A stretch of 64,000 nucleotides of DNA from Schistocerca nitens (taxonomy: Eukaryota > Arthropoda > Insecta > Orthoptera > Acrididae), in NCBI RefSeq assembly GCF_023898315.1, contig NC_064614.1, positions 1,057,852,432-1,057,916,431 on the forward strand. The letters run 5' to 3'. The notes beneath the pieces are model-generated. The model ran no database searches and was not told the origin of the DNA. It saw nothing but the letters and a program-made list of their open reading frames with translations. The translations under genes and the position numbers were made by a program. Positions 20,328 through 31,689 of this stretch are shown piece after piece; position 1 is the stretch's first letter; each line of letters opens with the position of its first letter.

Positions 20328-20484
20328 GCCGGCCGGAATGGCAGAGCGGTTCTAGGCGCTTCAGTCTGCCACCGTGCGCCTCAGGCATGGATGTGTGTGA
20401 TGTCCTTAGGTTTAAGTAGTTCTAAGTTCTAGGGGACTGATGACCTCAGATGTTGAGTCCCATAGTGCTCAGAGCCAGTTTGAA
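20328..20484 (+). mobile_element. tRNA-derived SINE with internal deletion of the B-box region
   Basis: The head GCCGGCCGGAATGGCAGAGC and the tail CATAGTGCTCAGAGCCAG belong to the main SINE family. The segment that normally carries the GGTTCGAATCC B box is missing (the sequence goes from CAGTCTGCCACCGTGCGCC to TCAGGCATGG), as is one GTTAGTTAG unit. Degenerate duplications AAGTCGCTAT and AAGTCACCAT flank it. It cannot be transcribed from its own B box and is older than the other copies. Confidence 0.9.
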
Positions 20485-21949
20485 GTCACCATGCACGTAT
20501 TTAAGCGGCTCAGCGGTATAGGTAACATGAAACACTTTACAAGAATTTTTGTAACATAAATGAACACTTTTATTCATATCGTGGAACCAAAAAAGGTTGG
20601 ACGTGATTAGCTTTGTCTTTGATATGACTCTTTCTTCTTTGGAGATTGCTACAATGAATTTTGGATTTTAGACTTTTTTCTCATGGAAACACTATTTCTC
20701 TGCACGAAGTGAGAGTTACACGCTGCCCTGAAAATATTGTATACTCCACACGTGAGCTGCATATTTCGGCTCAACTATGGGTATTTTGTAGGCAGGGAGT
20801 GGTCTTCAATGGAAAATTCTGTCCATTCCACAAACATCGACACCTGGTCTCGCCCATCACACCATAGCATCGTGACATTACAGTTGCACATATTTGTGGA
20901 AACTAATCTTGATAGTGTAGAACTTGCATATGATACACATTATCCGTATGTTATATCACTGGCTTCTTAGTTATTTGTCATTATCTGCAAAGTGCAGCGC
21001 TTACCCAGAATGTCTAAATACTTCTTATATAAACTACCAAATCGTCTACAGAATACTTCAGTGTATTTTTTCTGGTCTACATTTTCAAACTTTTGTGTAA
21101 ACACACAGTTAGTTGTGAATGATGTCACTTTAGAGAAAGTCTGATCAACCACAACACTGATTTAAGGAATTTTCACTCTTCACTTAAAGGTGCAGTTTGT
21201 TGTTTTGATCACATCAAAGATACTGATAAATCACTTCGCTTTATGGTAAGTCTTAAGTAAACGTAACACTGTTTCAATGTCGTGCATTAACACTCTTTAG
21301 GATAAGTTCTTGTTAATGTAGCACTATGATTTTTATTATATTGAGAAGAAAATTTGTATCGTCCTATCAAAATGAACACGTCTCAGGTAATAGTCGCAAG
21401 TACTGCTCCCTTGTTCAAAAGAAACTATGTACTAAATCGACAATAAAACTTTGCGAAGGCCTGGAAAATCTTGCCTAGACTAAATAATGCCTTAAAACTC
21501 TCAACTGAGACAGTATTCTTTGAGACACCATCATGCTTTTTTCATACATAAGGTGGGTTTTTTACGTCAGAAAACAAAATGTATACATTACTTATTAGCT
21601 AAACACAGGAACACTTGTGCAAAAATAATTAATCAAATATTTTTGTTTAGTTATATGTACAAAGTAATTACTGACATAAAAATATGCACTTTCTCTCTAA
21701 CAACTACATTTTCTATGAGAAAGATTCCTCCCCTCTCAACTTCCTTCACACAAAATTATCAGGTTTAAATAGTTAGTAATGAAAGTACTCTTATTCATCA
21801 CGAAATTACTGATAGAAATCAAAGAAAACACTTGACACACTTCTTACACTACACATTACTGATACACTTGTAAACTACTATTAACATATTTACACATTTC
21901 TGAGATGGTTTTACAACTTTCGCAGTTGATTCACATACTTTTAACACAT
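20485..21949. other. AT-rich DNA left of a gypsy element
   Basis: No protein motif was recognised. If the gypsy element at 21950-26560 still has a 3' LTR it should lie here, but I saw no matching direct repeat on the other side. Confidence 0.45.
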
Positions 21950-21959
21950 GGTAGAAAAG

Positions 21960-22550
21960 AGTATATTCAATTTCTTTATATTCAGTACACAGATTTCTTC
22001 ATATCTGTATGAGGATAACAGCTCGATTTTCACCATATCTGGATGTGCTAGTAAATGTCTTCCTTCATGAGGAACATCTACAAATTCATATAGTCTGACA
22101 TACAGTATCCGCCATTCTTGGTGTGTCTTTTCATGGGTGAATATTTGCGATGTGTTCTGAGCAAGATCTTCTCACTTATAGAGTATCTGTACACATTTTG
22201 GACGTGCCTGTCATACTGAGTTCTCCTCTTCCGGGCACACCCTCACGTAAAGTAATTAATGCTTGCTTGACTTTTTCTTCTTTATCCATTTCTCGCCTAG
22301 ATATGCACAGCAAGGGCTTTAGCCATTCGCTAGACTCTCCATTGTTAAAAGTTAGTTCGGCAGGTGTATAGTACAATGAGCAATGAGGTCTGTGAAAGGG
22401 TGTCGAAGATATCTTGCAAAGGTGTGACATACCCAACCTGTTTTGTCTGTTCCATTGACATGTATGTTTGGATAAGTCTATTGATTGTTCTGACGATCCT
22501 TTCTATTCTATTTGATTGTGGGAAAGGCACAAATATAATAGTTTAACTTC
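21960..22550 (-). pseudogene. Gypsy integrase C-terminal part
   Basis: Minus-strand frames give SNRIERIVRTINRLIQTYMS, then HYTPAELTFNNGESSEWLKP and EEKVKQALITLRE. They correspond to the end of the integrase catalytic core (the NPVERVNRT-like helix bearing the family's last catalytic Glu position) and the linker that follows it. Further left, frames such as HEGRHLLAHPDMVK and ICVLNIKKL fit the C-terminal GPY/F-like region (VFNIxxLKxF in relatives). The N-terminal HHCC finger and the first two catalytic aspartates are absent, deleted together with the end of RNase H. The two frames at 22176-22436 and 22345-22530 overlap in different phases, showing a frameshift. Confidence 0.7.
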
Positions 22551-22699
22551 TCAATGCCCATACAACCGCCGAGGCTTCCAGTTCCATGACAGAATAGGAA
22601 TGCTCACATTAGGTCAATATCCTGATAGCAAATCAAATCCGATAATGCTTGTTCTGGGAATCATCTATTTGGAACAAACACATCCTTAAACCACAAAAT

Positions 22700-23660
22700 G
22701 AGGCGTCAATCGCAGAGCAAAAATCTTCTTCCATATTGGGATGATGCAGTAAACCTGCATTTAACAGAGCACCTTTTATTTCTCAAATGCTTTTTGGCAT
22801 TGCTTTGTCCAAACCCAAACAGTGTTTTTACACAATAAACTGAGTAAATTCGGATCATCAAGCAACTGATCAGGAACATAACGACGAAAAAACGAATACA
22901 GGCCTAAAAACGATTTTAATTGTTTCTTGATAGTTGGTATGGCAAAAATTTGATAGCCTTCACTTTTTACAGGATCAGCTATTATTCCTTTAAGAGATAT
23001 TAAATGTCCTAAACATTTAATCTTATTTCTTCCAAACTTAGATTTGTCAATATTAGCAGTGACTTCGGCTTTAACGAACTTTTCTAACAGTGTTTCTAAA
23101 AGTTGCAGGTGTTCTTCTCAGGTCAGGGTCACAAATAATAAGTCATCAAGATAAAAAGTCACTTTATCTAGAAGTTCGGGTCCTAGCACAGTGTCCAGTT
23201 AAGAGATTGTCACTTCTGCACTCACATTTAACCTGAACGGTACAACTTTGAATCAGTAACTCCTTCTGGAGAAAATCAAAGCTGTATATTTCCATGATCT
23301 ATCCGACAACAACACTTGCCAGTAGGATATCACAAATCGATGTTGGACAAACATCGCCATACAATCCCTGCAGTAATTCTTTCAAGGGCTCTGGAAGTAT
23401 AGTACAAGTGTAACGATTTTATATGTATCATGTGTATATAATATCAAATATATTTTCCCACCTGTCTTCGCCACAGCCAACAGTGGACCACTATATTGAG
23501 AGTAAGATGTCTCAGTTATACCCCATTGGAGCATTCGTCTAATTTCTTGTGTAACCGCTTCCTTTTTCATCCCAGGTACTGAATACACAGCTTTGCAGGA
23601 AGTTTTGTGTGGGGCATTTGCATATCATATACATATTCTTTGATGACACCTGGTTTCTTT
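22700..23660 (-). pseudogene. Gypsy reverse transcriptase
   Basis: The minus strand begins with MPHTKLPAKL (about 23625), then YSVPGMKKEAVTQEIRRMLQ and WGITETSYSQYSGPLLAVAK (23588-23465), the fingers region shared by Ty3/gypsy polymerases. Further on come FSPEGVTDSKL (about 23265), the catalytic box YLDD (23142-23153) and the connection QLKSFLGLYSFFRRYVPDQL in shifted frames (about 22920-22860). It continues to a truncated RNase H start near 22600. Multiple stops and frameshifts make it non-functional. It would copy the element RNA in cytoplasmic particles if intact. Confidence 0.8.
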
Positions 23661-23939
23661 GAGAATACTTAAGTATAATGGTATAGTAAAGAAGATAGCT
23701 CAGTTTGTTGCTTGCTGTCCAGATATTCTTATTCAGTCACCTTTGACTCATAGTTTTACAATTGTCCTGGATTGCCTCTCTAAAAGTTTCAGGGTCTATA
23801 TACTTCTCATTATATTCCTCGAATATATATGTAGGACCTGTGACACTCCATATTTAATTCTGATGTTCTGACTGTATTTTATATGCACCTTAGATGTTTT
23901 AACCTTCCCCAAATGAACCATTTTTTCTTTATTAATTAA

Positions 23940-24010
23940 GTACATTTGCCTTCGGAGAGGCAGATTGTTGCGTTCCTCTCACGAAGAAAGTCACAACCCA
24001 GGACACAGGG
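23940..24010 (-). pseudogene. Gypsy protease end / protease-RT linker
   Basis: The minus-strand peptide VPCVLGCDFLRERNATICLS (about 24005-23945) matches the conserved end of retropepsin domains in gypsy elements (xxxLLGxDFLxxxxAxIxLS). The active-site D[ST]G should lie about 60 residues upstream. In that stretch DSSIQRI-like codons at 24190-24230 are compatible, but I cannot confirm the triad. The order relative to the RT is correct. Confidence 0.6.
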
Positions 24011-24240
24011 TACTGTTAAATTCTTGATATAAAAATATTACATTTCCTGTCTTCATTTTCACTAACAATATTAACTTGTTCCTGATTTTTAATATTCTGA
24101 GTATGTGCTGCTACGTCACCTGTAATTTTACAATTTTGTACTGGAAAAACTATTACTTTCTTGTCGTGATTAATTTTTTGAAAAAGTTCCAGGCTCATTA
24201 AATTCGCTGAATACTGGAGTCGATAATAATGTTAGTTGGC

Positions 24241-24360
24241 TTCTCACTAATTTTTCTTCATAGAGCAGATTGTACTAGTAGTATGCTACTGGCGTAGATG
24301 AGATTTTCTTCTTGTACTAGCAGCTTGCAATATATTAGTAGTATGCTGTTGGCATGGACG
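24241..24360. repeat. 60-bp tandem duplication
   Basis: The two 60-base units share TTAGTAGTATGCT/CTAGTAGTATGCT, then GGCRTRGAYGAGAT, and a preceding TTTTCTTC. About three quarters of positions are identical. It lies between the protease remnant and the pogo-like insertion. Confidence 0.8.
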
Positions 24361-24614
24361 AGATTCACTGATCAGTTCTTGTCGGATGTCCGTACTATCA
24401 TTGTAATGCAACATTTTAATACCTTCCACAAGTTCGCCTCCACTCTTAGCTACGACCAGACTTGGAAGGCATGTAAGCGTGACCGTCTTTAGTTTAACTG
24501 TTGTGAAGATCCTTGCGCTTTTCGTCTACGACTTCGGATACCCGGACTGACTGGTTAGGCTGCTGTCAAGATTGCTCTTTTGCTCTGTTATCGTCTGTAC
24601 TAGGCATCAGTATA

Positions 24615-25369
24615 CACTAGACTCTTGCTAATTCAGCCATCCCTTGTGCGTATGGGTCCCGGATTAGCGAAAGTGCCAGTTTATGGAGGGTGTCTGAAAT
24701 TTAGTGTAAACATATAAGGATTATATTTTATTAAGCTCCAAGGTACATTGATTTCGGGTAGATATACATTAGTATCAGTCACTATGGAAGACTTCACAAA
24801 TTTTTAGTTGTAGAAATGACGTTATGCGAGGGCAGTACATTGCATCACACAACAGCTTTATAAGCATTACATCGGTACTACTTGTTTATGATTGTTGCAT
24901 AATGTACTTCAGGAAAATGTCTACAGCTTCAGGACCATCAGCGTGAGATATCTTCATGCTCTCTCCTCCTGTGTGCTCTTCTTCATCACTTTCATTGTAA
25001 CTTTCATGCACGCTTTTATCTCTTCGTCAGTTAAAGTTTGGTCATAAACTGATTCTCGTCGAGCATTGTACCCAGTAGCGATGGCTTTATGTGAAGAACC
25101 TTAGTGCATCTTATCTCTAATTTCGAGTTTCTGTTTGAAGTCTAGCATAAGTTGTTTCCTTTTAGAAGCCATGACACCGAACCGTAAAGAAAGCCACAAT
25201 TTCAAACACTTGTAGCATCGGTCAACATTTCAGTTAACTAACTACATTACTTCAAACAAAAGTTCGTTATGGGTAGTGTGCGTCATTTCTGCTTAAGCGA
25301 CTGCAGGCTGGATGTGGGAAGGATTCCTTAGAGGCCAGACTACTGATGGTCGAATAAGCGAGAGTAGTG
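24615..25369 (-). mobile_element. pogo/Tigger-like DNA transposon, deletion derivative
   Basis: The ends are TA-flanked (24613-24614 and 25370-25371). The inverted termini CACTAGACTCTTGCTAATTC and, reversed, CACTACTCTCGCTTATTCGA are similar. The minus strand encodes the start of a CENP-B/Tigger-type DNA-binding domain from 25172 (MASKRKQLMLDFKQKLEIRD, then the HTH continuation SSHKAIATGYN). It then jumps to an acidic tail-like piece (LTDEEIKACMKVTMKV) and a last block (HADGPEAVDIFLKY in a shifted frame). The DDE catalytic core is missing. It sits inside the gypsy element, so it arrived later. Confidence 0.75.
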
Positions 25370-25379
25370 TAGTCTGCAT

Positions 25380-26560
25380 TGGTGGACTTATTTTGTTGTT
25401 TGCCCATATTACAGGTTGGTTAACTTGCCAACTTTTTCCTGCAGTGTTGGGGTTATTCAGATTTACAAATGTTTCATTATTCGTATTACTGGCTTCCGGT
25501 GCATAGCTGGGGCCTGAATTCTGTTGCCAAAGGCCTGAATAGCTATCCCGCCACTGATTTCTGCCGTAAGGATGGTTGTTCTGGGAGTTATGTCCAGACC
25601 CATCTCTGAATTTTCTCTTTTTTTAACTTATGCTGGCCATTCGTTTGTGATTCATAATACTTCCGTTCATTTCCAAATGTTGGTGAATACATATTGAATT
25701 TTGGTGAACTGTGTTGTGTGTCTGCTTCTGATTTACAGTCGGTTGATAACCTTCTCTAATGAGCGATAAACGTGCATCGACCTCCCTTTTCCACTGTGGA
25801 ATCTCTGCAGTTATCGCACTTTTATCTGTTGAAATTCGCCTTTAATCGCGGTTACCTTTTCGCCACCACCGAACGCGACTTCTGAGCTGACGCGTTGGAT
25901 AGCGGGGGAAATTACGTTTCACGCATGTTCGTTGAGTTCTCCATCTTTTACCCGAACCCTGTTGGATATACCTTTTTCTAAAGCTTTGTTTGTGCTTCTA
26001 ATTGCTCGTCCAAGTACTGTTTACTTTCGAGTTTTAAGTACTTGACGTATCTCGAGAGTGTCTCAGCACTCGACTCCATGGTTTCCTTCACAGCCTGTAA
26101 CGCTTGTACTTCTGCGTTCAGTTTAGTTACTTGTTCAGGAAAACCCCAATAAGCATTCTTTAAACTTTAAAGTTGTTCTTTCGTTTAATCTAGTTCTAAT
26201 AGTAATTTGCAACCTCTTTCTTCTTGCTTCCGATCCCTTTCTTCACTACGCGCTTCCAGTTTTCTGAAAAATTTCACAAATGGGTATACTCCTGAAAAAC
26301 AGAGATTTTCTGTTCAGTTCCAGTGTCTTGCTCATCAACGTTCTCCGACGTTAGTTTCCGTGCCTTCAGTTTCACTTGTCCGTAATTCAGCCTGAATAGA
26401 CTTTGAGGGGACATTCTCTGGTTTGTCCCCTTCAATATCGTGGACGTTTTCGGTTGAACGGAAATCAGACACGTCCGTCAAATCGGTTGTATCTCGTTTC
26501 CTCAGTTTGACCATCTCAACGTTTTCTATTCTTAAAAAAATTGTTACACACAACCACAGT
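25380..26560 (-). pseudogene. Gypsy gag-like polyprotein start
   Basis: The first open frame (26335-26553) is acidic and Thr/Glu-rich (DTTDLTDVSDF, then DKPENVPSKSIQAELRTSET). A coiled-coil-like segment follows (TKLNAEVQALQAVKETMESS, then LKLESKQYLDEQLEAQTKL; about 26140-25990), and after it a basic Pro/Asn/Gln-rich region (about 25700-25400). This fits a gag with a helical segment and a nucleic-acid-binding tail. No CCHC knuckle was seen. I call it gag from its position upstream of the protease and RT on the same strand; sequence similarity alone would not establish it. Confidence 0.5.
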
Positions 26561-26663
26561 CTTTTAGTTGATCTAGATAAGGAAATATTTGTACTTTAAT
26601 ATTAAAATTTTAATGTAACCTGAAATGTTATACCATTTATTAACTTGCAAAACTATCAAAAGA

Positions 26664-26868
26664 ATGATGGCAGTTCTATGCAGCACTGCCTATATGGAAA
26701 GAGTCTTCAATCACATGAATCATTAATGGTATAATCCTAGAAACAAATTGAGTGTCGACATGATACGAGCAGAATTTTACATTCACTGTAATTTGAAGTT
26801 TGCAACAAGCAACAACTTTTACCAAAACAATAAAAGTAACAAATTCGTTGAAAGCTGTAGCTATCAAT
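26664..26868 (+). pseudogene. hAT transposase C-terminal dimerisation segment
   Basis: The plus-strand reading STAYMERVFNHMNH, stop, WYNPRNKLSVDMIRAEFYIH, then CNLKFATSNNFYQN, matches the hAT C-terminal block (ERVFSxMxxxWxDxRNxLxxxxxxxxxxxxxN) seen in ZMYM-like and 52-kDa-repressor-like hAT proteins. There is one internal stop. The catalytic region is absent, so this is an isolated 3' remnant. Confidence 0.75.
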
Positions 26869-26965
26869 AATAAGTGTAATTTTTAATGTTTACTAAGTGT
26901 TTTACTTTGTTCACCCTCGGCTCAGCAAATCCTTTCGTCACGTTAAGATCGGTAATTTTGTCAAT

Positions 26966-27827
26966 TTAATCTGACAACCCTAAACAGCATTCATCTTCTC
27001 GAACAAATGCCCCTGCGATAAACGACGTCGTAAACCCGCACGACATAGTTGCAGAAGGAAGTGGTACTGCTCGATGTGAGAGCGGATTTACCGTTGCCCG
27101 TATTCTGCAATTCTGTATATCCACATGTCCTTTGAGATGGGCTTCGTCTGTACACAGAATGTTCCATAGCCATTCACTGTCCAGTTCCAAGCGATCAAGA
27201 GGTCCTAGAGCAAAGGTTTGTCTTACTGGCAGATCAGCATGAAGCAACTCATGGACAGGGGTAATTTTGTATAGATAGCAATGCAGGATGTTTCGTAGAA
27301 TTTTATGCACCGTGCTCACAGTGATGGTCAACGCTCGGTCAATTCGCTGTGCACTACATGTTTGCAATCCACTGCTCGCCCCCCCCCCCCCCCTCCCCTT
27401 AAAATGCTGTGGCCACGTCTTCTGCTGATGTTGTATCAATTTTTTTCCTCCCTCTACCACACTGCACTTCAAAAGAGCCTGTCTTTTCGAATTTCGTTAT
27501 CATTTACTCCAGACTTGGTAGATATAGAAGAAGTGCTTTTTTCTCATACCCTTGAGTGCCCAGAACATCTTTATGGCTGCTGGCTCACGGTCACTGTTGC
27601 TATAAAATGGCTTTTAGCCGCAGGGTGCGATCCTGCATTCTGACAGTCATGCCGAGTGCGTCAGACACAAACTGAGGAACAGCTGTATATCACGCTCACA
27701 GCGCCGTCAAGTGGCAAAATTTATTCCTCCTTCGATAATATTCCGTTCCAATTTGAAGTCAGTCTGAGCAGTGATCCTGTTTTTTTTACAGCATTTTGAA
27801 ACTGGAGCTTTAATTATGATTACCCTG
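26966..27827 (-). pseudogene. Mariner/Tc1-like transposon, truncated, with transposase N-terminal two thirds
   Basis: The element's 5' end is at the right: the inverted terminal sequence CAGGGTAATCATAATTAAAG (reverse of 27808-27827) is followed by TA at 27828-27829. The minus strand encodes a helix-turn-helix part in broken frames (27640-27400), then STVHKILRNILHCYLYKITP, HADLPVRQTFALGPLDRLEL and LWNILCTDEAH. The last carries the first catalytic aspartate (usually W/S-DE). The strand-forming blocks HVDIQNCRIRATVNPLSH and SCGFTTSFIAGAF follow, and homology ends near 26966, before the second aspartate (DGAP-type). A run of about 14 C/G (27379-27392) lies inside. The copy lacks its 3' end. Its family is the same type as the relic at 8812-9471. 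Confidence 0.85.
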
Positions 27828-27829
27828 TA

Positions 27830-28300
27830 TATAACAGATATAACATCAATTACTGAAAACATTACTCCGTTTTAAACTAACTCATTTATGAACCGAAGGG
27901 AAATAGAGATACGCACCTCTTTCTTCACACACCTCTTTCTTCACAAATATTACAATAGGCAACGTTTTATTTTCATTTTCTTTATGATGTCTTACACACA
28001 TTTTGGTATTTTTTCTTTCATTGCTTGTTTAAATGAAATTTATTTTTATTTTTAGAACAGATATAATAGCATGACCGTTGAATATGCTATCTATAATGAG
28101 AAAAGAATTTATGGGTTTAAAAGGATTTCATAAAAACTGCCTCAGTTAAACTTTGGAGAAGTTGAGTGAGTGACAGGATGATCTTTGTCAAATTATTATT
28201 CGTCTTTTGTCTTACATCCTTCACTGTCGTCCACTTCCCTCTTCACCTTTCCTTGTCCTAACTTTGTACTGTTGAGATGTAAATATTAATGTACGTTTCT
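27830..28300. other. No recognisable feature
   Basis: AT-rich spacer between two DNA transposons. Confidence 0.5.
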
Positions 28301-28929
28301 TTAAGGGGGGATCTAACGGAAAATGTAAACATTTATTTAAAAATTCATCACAGCCATATTTATTCATGTAAAAATCTAAAATTTTAGATGTGTAAAGCAA
28401 ACGAGCTGTCTTTTAATGGAAAAATCAAGTTAAAATATGCAGGATTAATATATTGCAAGAAATCTGAGTTTTTAATTTTCATTGTTTCTTTTATAAAAAG
28501 CTATAACTCAAATTCTAATCATGAAATTAATCTGAAAATTTTACTGTAGAGTCCTAAGAAATTTATAAGACCACTGAATTACAGTTATTAATTTACGTTA
28601 CAAATTTTTAATTTTGTACATCCAAAATCAACTTTTTTCTACTTAAAATCATCTAAAAATCAGAATGTAATGGGAGGATTTCGTAATTTTTAGTTTACGG
28701 CAGACAGCAACACGTTGCAAACAGTTCCTGAAAATTTCATAGCATTAGCGCATATACAATTTGAGAAAACTTCTAATAACTAAAAAATGTAAAAGAGAAA
28801 ATGAGGTTCAAAGATTTTTTTCTCATACTTCTACATGTAATAAGCCTACTTCAATTTTAAAATCCTCTATACTGACACCACTCATCCTCCAGGTTTCTGT
28901 TCTCTCCCCTTCGAAGCTGCCTGGCCTGT

Positions 28930-30640
28930 ATTTGCAGGTAAGACACTGACTGATCTGTTAGCTTTCTTGACCCTGCTCTCGTCGATGGTGAAAAATGCTT
29001 TTGTTGTAAACACAGCATGATCTATACTAACTCTCTCCAGTACTTCAATTCTGCCATTATTTCCTTTATTGTAACATATAACTGCATCATAAAAAAATGT
29101 GTGCGAAATCTTATGGGACTTAACTGCTCAGGTCATCATTCCATAAGCTTACACACTACTAATCCCGCATACTGCATCATAGACACCTATTTTGAGTACT
29201 TCAAATCCACAGGATGTCCTTTTTCAGCATCTAATCCAAATTTAATTATTGAGGCTATCATTCCCATTTTTTGTCTTTCCATGAGGACACTTTGTCAATA
29301 AATCATGGTTTGCAAGAAACCTGAATGTGGGTTTCATTGCATTCATAAAAGGGTCTGGTAATGAGTGTTAATGTGAATACGTCTAATTTCTGTTGTTGAA
29401 CTTACACCAATCATCTTTCGGACACAGATAGTGCATTGGCGTTTGGTCAGTGGATAGTTTGTAGAAATAAATTGCCCACACACCACGCCTCATTTCCTCT
29501 ACATTATATAAGGTTTTCCTGCTAGCTCTCCCATAAAATAACTGAAGCGAATCAATTTCTTTCAGAGTAAGCCTGCCTTTTCCTCTTAGTAGTTTTCCAC
29601 CCTCAAATACTTCACCTTTCTTCAGCAAGTGACAAAGCCTACCACCAAGTCTCTTTTGGATGTGGCCAACACATTCCAACTTTTATATTGTTGTATTGTG
29701 CGCATTTTTATCTGTTACAGCTTTGAACGAAAAGAAGTCCCCATCACCAAGGTATTTAGTATAGCTAACACCATACTGGTCCTCAGATCCGGAGAACATC
29801 CTCGTAACTGCAGCAGCCTCGATGCCCCCACTTGAGCCACTATAATTTTTAGAGCATTCAGTTTCCCACTGTCTTCATCGTTGGACATTTTCCGTATTTC
29901 ACACTGCTGGCAGTATTTATACATAATTTCCACATCTCAAACTTTACCTGAGTCAATATAATAACAGAGGCAACTCCATACAGAGATGTGTGACCCCTTT
30001 TCATCCAGGTTCCATCTACAGCCACACACAGGTCAGTAACATTTGTAGGAGATTCACTATTATGAATATCTCCCCCAGGATCTATTTCTTTTCGGTTTAT
30101 TTCCACGAATTCCCCTTGCTTTCTTCATAGAAACTTTGGCAGTGTTGCATACAGCATCAGACATTTCTTTATTTATTTTTTCAAACCTTTCACAAAGTGG
30201 AGGCACGTTCAGGACCATTCAAGGCATCTCAGATCATATGCCAACCTAAAATTGCTTTCGAAGGTACCAGTGTCAGTTTTTTTGAAGGAGGAAAATGAAA
30301 ATTCATAGCTACACACGAATTACAAATTAATTTAAAATCACAAGCTATTCTCACTCTTTTTTCTTCAACAAAAATCATGCATTCCATTTTTTTTACAACT
30401 ATCACATGAACATGAAAACTTGATAGCCTGGCAGAGAAGCTCTACATCAGTAAGTCTGAATCCAGTGGAATCCGTAACTACATCATTAACGCACCTGTAC
30501 AATTCTTCTGTCCCAAGTTTCGATGCTGAAGCTGAGAGCTTATGGTCTTCATTTCGAGCTGCTTCCTATTTTTTGTTGGTAAACCGATTTCCATGAGAAC
30601 TCCGTTTCCTAAATACAGTTTTTCCACCACCCGTTATGCA
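28930..30640 (-). pseudogene. Mutator-like (PF20700-type) transposase pseudogene
   Basis: On the minus strand, from about 30640: TELYRCVNDVVTDSTGFRLT and ESNFRLAYDLRCLEWS-like blocks (30520-30200), then NVTDLCVAVDGTWMKRGHTS and LYGVASVI (30030-29965). DGTW...RGH should hold the first catalytic aspartate. Next come SGSSGGIEAAAVTRMF and YTKYLGDGDFFSFKAV (29840-29720), CVGHIQKRLGGRLCHLLKK, KGRLTLKEIDSLQLFYGRAS and PKDDWCKF (29670-29400), then MKPTFRFLANHDLLTKCPHG and a final GVYDAV/AVICYNKGNNGRIEVLE block split by the SINE. The order matches the widespread animal Mutator-like transposase domain. Stops and at least three frameshifts inactivate it. Confidence 0.8.
29092..29170 (-). mobile_element. 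SINE fragment (3' tail part) inside the TTAA transposon
   Basis: AAATGTGTGCGAAATCTTAT, then GGGACTTAACTGC and AAGCTTACACAC, match the tail of the SINE at 38193-38396. The 11-bp duplication ACTGCATCATA (29081-29091 and 29171-29181) shows that it inserted as a 5'-truncated copy into the transposase coding region. Confidence 0.9.
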
Positions 30641-31028
30641 TAAATCTTGACTTCCACATAAAGGTTTGCGAATTCAACCTTCCACCTACTAATATGTGTT
30701 AATATTGTGAAAACTTAAATAAACCACATGCAAGAAAGTTTTCAGGCAAAGATATAAATGTCACCCAGAGATACAGATGTCAGCCAAAGACATCAAAAGG
30801 AAACAGCCTTCACACCAACAAAAACTCTGTTGAAGCAAGCAGTTTCCCAAATGTCGGAAAAGGTGGGAGTGGCCGCCAGTGCAGTGTTAATCAGTTTAAC
30901 CATTTAAAGGCATTTCTAAAGCTGTTGTCGCGATAAAATTCACACATAACATGGATTAAATTGTGTAAATCAAGAAATACCATTTCTGAAAAATCTATTT
31001 TTTGAACCAAAATCCATTTCCCCCTTAA

Positions 31029-31689
31029 GTGAAAATAGTCACTCCCTTTTTGTCCAAACATTGTTTTATGGTCTCATTTATAATAATGCCACCTTTATAT
31101 GTTATTAATAAGTTTTATAACGAAATGAGTATGAGTCTTGTTGTATGAACGATATTAACAGGCTTGGCCGAAGTTTGCTTATCCGCCACTACAGCCATCT
31201 CACGGACTTTACTACGAGTTGTTGTAATTATTACGGACCTGCTTGCTACTTAATTTACGAAGTCCAATCTCCCAGTGCGAACAATATTGGCGCACATGTG
31301 ATATTCAAAGCTGACATGGTAGCGAAAAATAAGAAACCCTGTTATTCCTTAAACGTATAATATTTCGTGCTAGTTTAAAGATTTTCAAATTTGTCATGTG
31401 TTTAACTCTCCAGTACAGTTGAACTGGCGATGGTTCGTGGGACTATCAAAACAGATCAGTAATATGCTGTATAGGGAACCAATGCAATTTTATTCCAAAA
31501 AATGCATCTTTCATGTTAGTTTCTTTTTCATGCAAGCCAACGAGACCCAAATGTTAATTTCTAGAGGCTCATAAAAATTAAAAGGGAAAGACATTAGAAA
31601 TTCGCAGAGAAATTAAAAGAAGGAATATTAAATCAGGAAATGGCATAAAACAAAGAGACATAACAGTTAATAAATTCTTGCGAAAACAC
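31029..31689. other. No recognisable feature
   Basis: AT-rich; a 71-codon plus frame (31145-31360) has no motif. Confidence 0.5.

Larger units (their letters stand above)
21950..26560 (-). mobile_element. Ty3/gypsy LTR retrotransposon, decayed, minus strand
   Basis: Read on the minus strand the order is a gag-like segment (26560-25380), a protease end (about 24010-23940), reverse transcriptase (23660-22700) and the end of the integrase (22550-21960). This is the gag-PR-RT-RH-IN order of Ty3/gypsy elements. Most of RNase H and the integrase core are missing: the reading goes from early RNase H (about 22600) to the integrase C-terminal core at about 22530, so there is an internal deletion. A pogo/Tigger-like element (24615-25369) is inserted between gag and protease. 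LTRs were not identified. Stops and frameshifts occur throughout. Confidence 0.75.
28305..31024 (-). mobile_element. TTAA-flanked DNA transposon, 2.72 kb, with Mutator/Kolobok-like transposase
   Basis: TTAA stands at both edges (28301-28304 and 31025-31028). The element ends are G-rich (GGGGGGATCTAACGG on the left; GGGGGAAATGGATTTTGG on the minus strand at the right), giving short imperfect inverted ends. A TTAA target with G-rich ends is characteristic of the Kolobok superfamily (piggyBac also uses TTAA). The minus strand carries one decayed transposase (28930-30640) and a SINE fragment (29092-29170). The segment between the left end and the transposase is AT-rich and non-coding. Confidence 0.75.
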
